DNA of 64,000 nucleotides from Megaustenia siamemsis (lineage: Eukaryota; Mollusca; Gastropoda; Stylommatophora; Ariophantidae): contig JAVIAB010000073.1 in the NCBI GenBank assembly GCA_032433765.1, positions 69,049,087 through 69,113,086 of the forward strand. The letters run 5' to 3'. The notes beneath the pieces were generated by a model. It did not search any database, was not told where the DNA came from, and saw only the letters and a program-made list of their open reading frames with translations. Shown here one piece after another: positions 46,001 to 58,000 of this stretch. The translations under genes and the position numbers were made by a program. Numbering within the stretch: the stretch's first letter is position 1; each line of letters begins with the position of its first letter.

Positions 46001-49000
46001 CAAATAAAGTGATTTATCTTCAATGATAATGAATTAGACACATAAAACTGCTGCTAACACATAGGGTAAGATTGTGTATGGTTTCAGTTATTCTAAAATG
46101 CTTAATTTTAGGTAAGTTTGAAGATTAGGAAGTAAGAGTTTATTTGTACATACATTTAAAAAGAAATAATGTGTCTTGTGACATATTTTAATGTCATAGA
46201 TAAATGAAATTACAACCTTCACCTTACAAAGCCACATCATTGGAGATGAGGGAGTTGGGGGGGGGGGGGGAGTGAACTCCCTTGCTGTTATTTATCTTCA
46301 GTTTTATTGAGCCAGGTACCAATTTGTTTCAGCTTTATCAACCAGAGAGTGGCATGTTGCTATCAAAAGCACCCACGGGTTTTCTTTGAGTGTTGTGGTG
46401 TCAACTCTGACACCAATGAACAATTCCTAGAGGAGTTATGATTTCTCTGAGGACAAACCTCTAGAGGGCAGTGACCTTTCTCTTACCATCGCATGAAAAT
46501 TGGCAGTTTAAAAAGATTTTGTGAAGGCAATCTGGTATAAACTGATAATGCAGACTAAAGTATCACAAATGACTCGCCAGGTTGGTTTGCAATGTTAGGA
46601 TAAATGGAATGGGAGCTATTTCAATGAGATAATTGTCATAACTTATTTTTAAAAACATTTTATTTGTTTTCACTATACATTTTAAACAAAATACAGTGCA
46701 CAACTCTGTGTCTTCAGTCAATGATGAGTTCCCATTTGAAAAATGGCAGAAACCAAATTTATTTCTTCAGAAAATAGATTTGGCAGAAAAAAAATACAAA
46801 GGAAGTTTCTTTCTCTTAGAATAACATAATTATACCCAGATGATGTTATTGCATTAGCAATTCAATCTATTCTTTGATAGCATAGACAAATCTCAGCACA
46901 GTGCATGACCTCCATAGCACTTGTCCCTCTGGGTAATTTAAGAAAAGCTGGTTATTAATTGTAAAGATGATAAGAATGTTACCTTTCTTTTTTGAGATAT
47001 GACCTGAACTGCATCATTCTGTCTATAAAGGAAATGTCTTTGAGGTATTACAATACATTAAATTAAGGTGAACAGACAATAAGGTGGAAAGACATGATCA
47101 AATAAGTATTCAAACTTGCTAACCAGATAAAGATGAAAATTAAATGGTTAGAGCACAATAAACAAAATACAAATGAAATGTTTAGTGCAACAGTTGGATT
47201 GTTGACATTGACAAAGAAAGTAAAGAAGCAAAAACTGCCCCCATCACACCTCAAATATGGCGTGTTTTGAATGTGGTGTCACTATTCGTATATTTTATAA
47301 CCATCCGTACATTTTTTAAAATAATGTGGTCAGCTTTAAGCCAGGCAGCCCCCATGAAAAAACAACTAAGTACTGTGTAAAGGTCAAGGTTATGAAAATT
47401 ATGAGACAATCATTAAATAACTTGTACACAATAGACCAGTTGACTAGCCATAACTGTCCCATGTTTTCTGACACTGAAAAAATTAGAATTAAAACAAAAG
47501 CTTATACAATAGGTGTGGATGCATTTGATGTGGCCTTCATTTCCAGCCTTTCAGTTAATTCCTCAACAGACACCAGAAAATAATGTAATGACATAATAGA
47601 CAGTTTTATTTTAGATAGATAACTTAGAAGAGTTTTATTATAAGTGGATAGTTTGGAAGAGTTTTATTATAAGTGGATAGCTTGGAAGAGTTTTATTATA
47701 AGTGGATAGCTTGGAAGAGTTTTATTATAAGTGGATAGCTTGGAAGAGTTTTATTATAAGTGGATAACTTGGAAGAGTTTTATTATAAGTGGATAGCTTG
47801 GAAGAGTTTTATTATAAGTGGATAAGTTTAGATTAATAATTTTGAAAAATCTATTTTAGATGGATAGTTTGAAACTATTAAAGAGTAGATTGTCATCACA
47901 TTTCAGTTCTTGCACATACACATATGCAGAGTGAGAGAAACATATTTTAAATTTAATTTACATACTCACTGGTTTATGACAACATTTTTATAACAATGTT
48001 TTTTTAATGTACAGCTTAACAGAGCTACAGTTCACAGTGCTGAGACAGGTCAACTGGTAACTGCTAATTATAGAATCAGTAAAAGGTAGGACAATTGATG
48101 ACAAAGGTTTTGTTCTAGGTAAAAAAAAGACGAATATCAGAATGCTGTACATAATTTGAACTAGACAAATAGAATGACATTTTTTACTTCTTATTTTCTT
48201 TTTTTTAAAGTATCATATCAGGGAGCTTCTTTATAAATGAAAATAAAACTGATTGTTTATGTTAACTCTTTCAGCGCGGAAGGTTTTTATCAATGCAATG
48301 GAAGCATTTCAGAGACAAAATTTGTCATGGTCCTTATGATTTTAAATATCAATATACTTTTTTTTATCTTTATCTAATGCGTAACATAAGCCTTATGAGT
48401 CATATGACTAAGATTACTAAGAATCATCATGCGAAGAGTGCGAAACAAAATCAGTCCAGAAATTAGCGATGAACAGTGTGGTTTTGTTAGAGATAAAGGA
48501 ACAAGCAATGCCATTTATATCATAAGATCTTTAGTAGGAAGAGCCATAGAGGTGAAAACAGATCTATACCTATGTTTCATAGATTACACCAAGGCATTTT
48601 ACAAAGTAAAGCACCAAGAAATAATCAAAATTTTAGAAAGCATAAACAAAGACAGCAAAGATCTAAGAATAGAAAAGAACATGTACTGGCAACAAACAGC
48701 GGCCATAAGAACTGGAAACCAGTTGGGAATGTTTCAACAAATAAAACAGGGTGTTAGACAAGGTTGTGTGCTGTCACCAGATTTGTTTAATATTTATAGT
48801 GAGATTATTTTAAGATCCATAAGGGACATGCCTGGAATAACAATTGGAGGTCATAATATAAATAATCTAAGGTATGCTGATGATACAGTCTTAATCACTA
48901 AAAGAGAAAATGAGTTACAAGAAATGTTGGACATTATAGTGAAAGAAAGGAAAAATAAAGGACTCAGCCTTAATAGCAAAAAGACAGAGGTAATGGTAAC

Positions 49001-52000
49001 AACAAAGAAAAAGACATCACCTCAGTGCAAAATAAAGACAAGTGGAACAATATTAAAACAGGTAAATGAATTTAAATATTTGGGAACTTTGTTAACCTCA
49101 GACGGAAGATTTACAAAAGAGGTGAGATGCAGAATGACTCAGGCAAAAGCAGCTTTCCAAAAAATGAGGAAGATACTATGCAATCCATTTTTGACAATAG
49201 AAACAAGAAAAAGAGTTCTTAAATGTTATGTAGAGCCAGTCTTAACATGTGGATGCGAATCATGGACAATAGGACAACAGACAAGAAAATCACTGGAGTC
49301 TGTAGAAATGTGGTTTTACAGAAGAATATTGAGAGTACCATGAACAGCTAAGAAGAGTAATGAAGATGTTCTGAGAGAGGTCAAAGCAAAAAGAGACCTA
49401 TTTTCCAATATTAGGAAGAAACAATCATCATGTTTTTGCCATGTAATGAGAAGAGAACAACTGGAATATATTGTAACAACTGGAAAAATTTAGGGACGAA
49501 GAGATAGAGGGAAGCAAACAGCTTAAGAGAATGGCTTGGCAGAAGGTCAACAACAGAAATGATAAATAGCTGCCGAGATCGAAAGTTGTGGAGAGACATG
49601 ATCACCTACGCCAGTAGCCCGGTACTTGATGATGATGAATGCATAACATATTTTATTTGAATTTGTAGGTAATTGAACAAGGAATTAGATTTCACCAATA
49701 ACAAGATGTTCAAAGACATAGAAGTAAATTAAAGTACCCCCATCACGCCAAGTGGCGTATAGGGAAATATGGTGTTAGTGACCCTATATTTTACAGACCT
49801 TCAGCACATGATTTTTGGGTAATGTGGTCAGTATTACGCCCATGCTGCTTTACTTTCCCAGAAAAAAATCCGGTACCCATTTAAGGCTGGGTGAACCCGG
49901 AAACCGTCGGTTGGGATCGAACCCTACCCTTGTCCGTGGTAGTCCAGTTCACTAACCACTGAGCTATCGCGGCTCGTTCAAAGACACGTAGAAAGAAAGA
50001 AAATTGGGGATAAATGACCAAAATCAAAATGAAAAGGTAAATGGAGACCATAATTTCCAACTTGCCATCATAAATATCAGGTCAAAGTAGTCTAAAATAA
50101 ATTATTTTGCAAAAAAAAAAAAAAAACAGCAACATTTCTTCAAGCAGCCTTGAAAGTTTGGTTGGTGTAGCAAAAAAAATATGATCTTTTCTTTTGTTAA
50201 ACACAATCATGATGTATTGTATTCTTCTGTGAACAGTAATCTTATTAATTTATTGTTTGTACGTGTCAAAAATAAATTCAGATCAAAATAACAGAAATAG
50301 CTGATCTCGTTGTAGGTATAGATGCTTAGATATTATCATTATTTGAAACATTAAACAAATTTAAATTACTGAGTTTTTCAGCCAATATCAACTAAATTCT
50401 AACATTAGAATTAATACTAATCAATGCCATTTCAATCAGCTGATTCTTTGTTGGTGATAAACACTACTAATTCAAATAGAAAATCACACTCTATAACACG
50501 ATTTCTTTGTAAATACCGTGTTAAGGAGGAGGAAGGAACTCTTCAGTGAGGAATGTTTACAAGAAACTATATGTAATAACAAAATAAAAACTTCTAATAC
50601 GGTTTAAACTAAATAAATTGAGACAGTTGCTGGATGACACAGAGGCAATAGCTAAATATATTTGCCTGAAATGGGTGTGATCTGCGTTGAAGCATAGGGA
50701 AAGTGTTAAAGTAAGCTTCCAGAGAATAAAAAAAAACATACTCATTAAAAAAAAGTAAGTTGTTTATGAAGTAAAAGAAACAGACAAGCAGTGACTTTAT
50801 GTTTGAATCAATAATATTTTATCTATGTGCTTCATACACAATAAATATCTTTCTAGTCTATTAGGCACCAAATTAATTTCTAATAGGAGTGATTCAAATG
50901 CCATACGAGGCTTACAAAATTCAAATCATCATCATCATCGAGTGCCGTCTCCGCAACGAAGGTTAGCTACCATGGATCGCCATTCCACTCTGTTTCTTGC
51001 TTTGGTGGTGCAGGTTGTCATAGAGTGACTTGTCCATCTTTTGATGTTACTCGTCCAAGTTAGTCTTGGTCTGCCTCTTTTACCTTGTATTTTCCCTTCC
51101 AATATTACTTTTAAAATTCAAATTTCAAAACTCAAATTTCAAATTACAAAATTCAAATAAAGAAATATAATAAGACAACAGAATGAAGAGAGTAATAAAA
51201 ATAAAATCTAAATGAAGACAGCTAAAGTGAATTAATAGGAAATGGTTTCTATTTATCCCTGATTTTTTCTGGAGTAGTTGAAGCCTTCTCATTCTAGTCA
51301 GTAGTGAATACTAGGTCTTTCTACATAAGTGGACATAAATACTGCAGGAACAATGATGAACATGATCTCATTAGTCAGTCTATTTAATCTAAACTGTTTT
51401 TGGGGAACTGTCACAATAGTCTGAAGTGAAGTCTTCATCAGCTGTGAGTTGCTGGCCCTGTTGTGGTGACTATAGGTCACATAGCTCATGCTTCCTTTAA
51501 ATTTTTTTTTTTTAGTTCAATTTTATTTTCAATGTTTTTTTGCCTCTTGTTATGTTGATGTGTTGTAAAAAAAATAAAAGTTACACTAACAAATGTAGAT
51601 TTATATTTAAATTAGAGATGAGAAGTAACAGAATAGGGGAGATGATTTAATAGGATACGGGGTCTTGTTCTCTATATAGCGATAACTGCTTTAGTTCTGC
51701 CTTTGACGATAACTCTGCTAACACTTTATAATGCAAATTATCATGCAATGCATGGTGATGGGACAGTTTCCCAAAATGTCGTAAAAAATGACAGAATTCA
51801 CTGTTACTGTTGCATGTATTGCTTTTCTAACAAGGGAAAAAACTATCCAATAATAATAATTTACCGTTCATTGTTCTGTGAAGTTTCACCACGGACAATG
51901 TTCATTTAAGTTAAGAAAGAAAGTTTTAAATAAGTCACCATCGATCATGACCGTTGCTCGTAAAAAGTCAGAGTGACCTACATATTTAAACATGATTATG

Positions 52001-55000
52001 AGAAAGCTACATTGCAGCGAGAATAAAAAAATTAAGTTTGTAAGTATGTACTATGTAGGTGACAATTCATTTACATTTTAAAATTTGTCTTGCTGCTGCA
52101 TAATTTTTTAAAGCATTAATTCTTTTTCCAATAACATGGTATAGGAATACTAGATATCCAGGTCGGGTTAATTGTACGCATGTGCTAAAATTACAGATCA
52201 GCTGCGCTCTAAAAATTCCATTATAATTTATTTATTACAAGTTTATTTTATGTGCTATAAAAGAGAATATTTAAGAGTAAGCAAAAAAAAAGTAAAGAGC
52301 CCCATCACGCCAAGTGGCGTATAGGGAATATGGTGTTAGTGACCATAAATTTTACAGATCTTCAGCAAATGATTTTTGGGGTAATGTGGTTGGTATTTTA
52401 CTTGTTCATGTTTGTGAAGTTTTCATCATCCTTTTCAGCATCAAACTATTAAAAGATGGTAAAGCCACAGGACCAGATGAAATTCCTTCGAAAGCCATCA
52501 AAGCAGATATTAACACCTCTACCAAGATGTTACAGGATCTATTGGATAAAATTTGGGAGAGGGAAGAAATACCTAAAGACTGGAGAGAAGGTTATATGAT
52601 CAAACTACCAAAGAAAGGAAGTTTACAGGAGTGCACAAATTATAGGGGAATTATGCTACTATCAGTGACAGGAAAAATATTAGGCAGAATCATTCTGGAG
52701 AGACTAAAAGAGGCTATAGAGAAACACTTGAGAGATGAACAAGCAGGTTTTAGGAAGAACAGATCATGTGCTGATCAAATAACTACCCTACGTATAATAG
52801 TTGAACAAAGTTTAGAACTAAAATCCCCACTATATATTGGATTCATAGATTACGAAAGGCATTTGATAGTTTAGACAGAAGAATGCTTTGGAAGTTGCTG
52901 AGTCATTACGGAATCCCCATAAAGTTTATTAACCTGATAAAAACAATGTATGAAGGAACAAAATGTAGTGTGGTGCATGAAGGACAGCTTACAGAAGCAT
53001 TTGAAATAAGAACAGGAGTAAGGCAAGGATGCCTCCTGTCTCCATTTCTCTTTCTACTGGCCATAGATTGGATTATGAAAATAACTCAAAACAACAGAAA
53101 TGGGATCCAGTGGTCACTGACCAAACAACTTGATGATTTAGACTTTGCTGATGACATAGCTCTCCTATCACACAGCCATCAACAGATGCAGGATAAAATG
53201 AGTATATTAGATGAGAGATCACAACAGCTAGGACTGAAGATTAATAGAGATAAGACCAACATTATGAGAATTAATACAGTTGGCAATAACCATATAAAAC
53301 TAGGAGAAATACCTCTACTAGACGTACAATCTTACATATATCTGGTAGTAATATAGATAAAGAGGGAGGAACAGAAAATGATACCAAAATAAGGATATCA
53401 AAAGCAAGAGGAGCTTTCATTGCACTGGGAAACATATGGAAATCCAAATAAATTAGGTTAAATACAAAAATAAAAATTTTCAACTCAAATGTTAAGTCGG
53501 TCCTATTATATGGCTGTGAAACATGGAGAATGACAAAATTGACAATCACGAAAGTACAGACTTTCATTAATGGATGCTTGCGCAGAATAAAGGGATGGAA
53601 ATGGCAGGACAAAGTCACTAACATGGTATTATGGAAATGTACCGGTCAAATACCAGTGGATAAAGAGATACAGCGAAGACGATGGTGATGGATAGGACAC
53701 ACACTACGGAAGCCAACTGAGAGTATTACACAACAGGCCCTTTTTTGGAATCCCCAGGGGAAAAGACAAAGAGGAAGACCAAGGAATTCTTGGAGAAGAC
53801 AGATAGAAGCAGAGATGAAGATGATGGGGAAGACATGGAATGATCTTAAAAGAATGGCAAAAAAACAGAACGACTTGGAAAGTGTTTGTTGAAGACCTAT
53901 GCTCCACCAGGAGCTAAAAGGTAAAAGAAAAGAAGTGGTTGGTATTACACCCGTGCTGCTTTACTTTCCCCAGAAACAACCGGTACCCATTTAAGGCTGG
54001 GTGAACCCGGAAGCCGTCGGTTGAGATCGAACCCTACCTCTTGTCCTTTGCAGTCCATTTCACTAACCACTGAGCTATCGCGTCTGAATATTTAAGAGAA
54101 TAACATAAAATTGTCAAATTAAAATAATTAAATTTTGTTTTAAATTCTTGCAGAAGATGTATTGTAAAAAAACATTTAGGAACTATATTTTGTCAATGTA
54201 TAATGATCTTTGATCTTCTGTGCACTGTGCTAAAACAAGGGACAGATCTAAAAGCTCAGTAGCAAAGCCCCGTGAGTGATACAAGTAGAAATTAATAATA
54301 AAAGTAACAAATTAATAATAAAAGTAACAAATAAGTTAATAATAAAATTAAGAAATAAGTTAATAAGTTAATAAAAGTAAGAAATAAGTTAATAATAAAA
54401 GTAAGAAATAAGTTAATAATAAAAGTAAGAAATAATTTAATAATAAAAGTAAGAAATAAGTTAATAATAAAAGTAAGAAATAAGTTAATAATAAAAGTAA
54501 GAAATAAGTTAATAATAAAAGTAAGAAATAAGTTAATAATAAAAGTAACAAATAAGTTAATAATAAAAGTAACAAATAAGTTAACAATAAAAGTAACAAA
54601 TAAGTTAATAATAAAAGTAACAAATAAGTTAATAATAAAAGTAAGAAATAATTTAATAATAAAAGTAAGAAATAAGTTAATAATAAAAGTAAGAAATAAG
54701 TTAATAATAAAAGTAACAAATAAGTTAATAATAAAAGTAAGAATAATTTAATAATAAAAGTAAGAAATAAGTTACAAATAAAAGTAAGAAATAATTTAAT
54801 AATTAAAAACAAGGGAAATTCAAGAGCTGTTCTGAAACTATGAGCAAATTTTGAAACATTTTAATCAAATTATGGATAACTTTTCTGCAGTGCATGGCTA
54901 GCTGGATATGAGCATCCGGTTGTGCAGCGGCTTAATAATAGGATGGCTGCCATCACAGGTTTGGATCTGACAACAGCTGAGGAACTGCAGGTGAGTGGTT

Positions 55001-58000
55001 AGGGTAGCAAGTCACATGGTCTTTATTGTTGGAGGGGATCATGTCATCAGTTTTGAAGTAGTGTTCTGTGCACTCATTACATACCTTTAGTTGTTGTTTG
55101 TTGGTAGCAAGAGACCTTAGCTGTTGTTTGCTGATAGCAAGAGACCTTTAGCTGTTGTTTGTTGGTAGCAAGAGACCTTTAGCTGTTGTTTGCTGGTAGC
55201 AAGAAACTGCTACCTGTTGTTTGCTGGTAGCAAGAGACCTTTAGCTGTTGTTTGTTGGTAGCAAGAGACCTTTAGCTGTTGTTTGCTGGTAGCAAGAAAC
55301 TGCTACCTGTTGTTTGCTGATAGCAAGAGACTGCTACCTGGTGTTTGCTGGTAGCAGGAGACCTATAGTTGCTGTTTGCTGGTAGCAAGAGACCTAAAGT
55401 TGTTGTTTGCTGGTAGCAAGAGACCTTTAGTTGTTGTTTGCTGGTAGCAAGAGACCTAAAGTTGTTGTTTGCTGGTAGCAAGAGACCTTTAGTTGTTGTT
55501 TACTGATAGCAAGAGACCTATAGTTGTTGTTTGCTGATAGCAAGAGACCTATAGATGTTTTTTCTGGTAGCAAGAGACCTATAGTTGTTTACTGATAGCA
55601 AGAGACATATAGTTGTTGTTTGCTGATAGCAAGAGACCTATAGTTGTTATTTGCTGGTAGCAAGAGACCTATAGTTTTTGTTTGCTGGTAACAAGCGACC
55701 TATAGATGTTTTTTGCTGGTAGCAAGAGACCTATAGTTGTTGTTTGCTGATAGCAAGAGACCTATAGTTGTTGTTTGCTGATAGCAAGAGACCTATAGTT
55801 GTTTGCTGGTAACAAGAGACCCATAGTTGTTGTTTGCTGATAGCAAGAGACCTTTAGTTGTTGTTTGCTGATAGCAAGAGACCTATAGTTGTTTGCTAGT
55901 AGCAAGAGACCTATATTTGTTGTTTGCTGGTAGTAAGAGACCTTTAGTTGTTGTTTGCTAGTAGCAAGAGACCTATAGTTGTTGTTTGCTGGTAGCAAGA
56001 GACCTTTAGTTGTTGTTTACTGGTAGCAAGAGACCTATAGTTGTTTGCTGATAGCAAGAGACCTTTAGTTGTTGTTTGCTGGTAGCAAGAGACCTATAGT
56101 TGTTGTTTGCTGGTAGCAAGATACCTATAGTTGTTATTTGCTGGTAGCAAGAGACCTATAGTTGTTGTTTGCTGGTAGCAAGAGACCTATAGTTGTTGCT
56201 TGCTGATAGCAAGAGACCTATAGTTGTTGTTTACTGATAGCAAGAGACATATAGTTGTTGTTTACTGGTAACAAGAGACTTATAGTTGTTATTTACTGGT
56301 AACAAGAGACCTATAGTTGTTGTTTGCTGGTAACAAGAGACCTTTAGTTGTTGTTTGCTGATAGCAAGAGACCTATAGTTGTTGTTTGCTAGTAGCAAGA
56401 GACCTATATTTGTTGTTTGCTGGTAGTAAGAGACCTTTAGTTGTTGTTTGCTGGTAGCAAGAGACCTTTAGTTGTTGTTTACTGGTAGCAAGAGACCTAT
56501 AGTTGTTTGCTGATAGCAAGAGACCTTAGTTGTTGTTTGCTGGTAGCAAGAGACCTATAGTTGTTGTTTTCTGGTAGCAAGAGATCTATAGTTGTTATTT
56601 GCTGTAGCAAGAGACCTATAGATGTTTTTTGCTGGTAGCAAGAGACCTATAGTTGTTATTTGCTGGTAGCAAGAGACCTATAGTTGTTGTTTGCTGATAG
56701 CAAGAGACCTATGGATGTTTTTTGCTGGTAGCAAGAGACCTGTAGTTGTTATTTGCTGGTAGCAAGAGACCTATAGTTGTTGTTTGCTGGTAGCAAGAGA
56801 CCTATAGTTATTTGCTGGTAGTAAGAGACCTGTAGTTGTTGTTTGCTGGTAGCAAGAGACCTATAGTTGTTGTTTGCTGATAGCAAGAGAGCTATAGTTG
56901 TTGTTTGCTGGTAGCAAGAGACCTATAGTTGTTGTTTGCTGGTAGCAAGAGACCTATAGTTGTTATTTGCTGGTAGCAAGAGACCTATAGTTGTTATTTG
57001 CTGGTAGCAAGAGACCTATAGTTGTTGCTTGCTGATAGCAAGAGACCTATAGTTGTTGTTTACTGATAGCAAGAGACATATAGTTGTTGTTTACTGGTAA
57101 CAATAGACTTATAGTTGTTGTTTACTGGTAACAAGAGACCTATAGTTGTTGTTTGCTGGTAAAAAGAGACCTATAGTTGTTGTTTGCAAGTCACAGGTGT
57201 TCAATCTTATTGTAATCAGAATAGAGTGCTGTTGTTGCCTCTAGCTTGCTGGTTACAATCCTTGTTCATCTTCTCAGACTTATTTTTTTTGGCTGCAACA
57301 TTTATAATTTCTAATGTTATAATACTTAATTGCTGTAAGGTTTAATAATTATCATTAATAGTTGTTGTTCTACACCTTTCCATCCTTATTTACTTTTCAG
57401 CATCAAGGAGAGATATTGTTTGAGGTCCTCTGCGCTTGTGTTGGCCTCTCCTGCTGTTATGCTTCTTAATTAATGTATTTATCTCCCTTGAGTAAGGAAG
57501 TTGCTTCCTAATTAATGTATTCTACTTCCCTTAAGTGAGCCGCGATAGCTCAGTGGTTAGTGAACTGGACTACCACGGACAAGGGATAGGGTTCGATCCC
57601 AACCGACGGCTTCCGGGTTCACCCAGCCTTAAATGGGTACCGGATTTTTTTCTGGGAAAGTAAAGCAGCACGGGTGTAATACTGACCACATTACCCCAAA
57701 AATCATGTGCTGAAGGTCTGTAAAATATAGGGTCACTAACACCATATTTCCCTATACGCCACTTGGCGTGACGGGGGTACTTTACTTTACTTTTTTACTT
57801 CCCTTAAGTAGGGAGGTTGCTTCCTAGTTTAATTAATGTATTTACCTTCCTTGAGTAATGTAATCACTAGTTTATTTGAAATAGTTCCATTAATTTACTT
57901 CCCTTGTCAATTAATATTCTTCAATAAAATCACATCTCATTTGTTTTAAATGCAGTTTAGTGTTTTATCTAAACATTCCAGGTTGCAAATTATGGTCTTG

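Noticed and set aside
54360..54812. 150-residue leucine-rich minus-strand frame resembling a membrane protein
   Set aside because: It is the reverse of the 24-bp AT-rich array; hydrophobicity follows from TTA/CTT codons.
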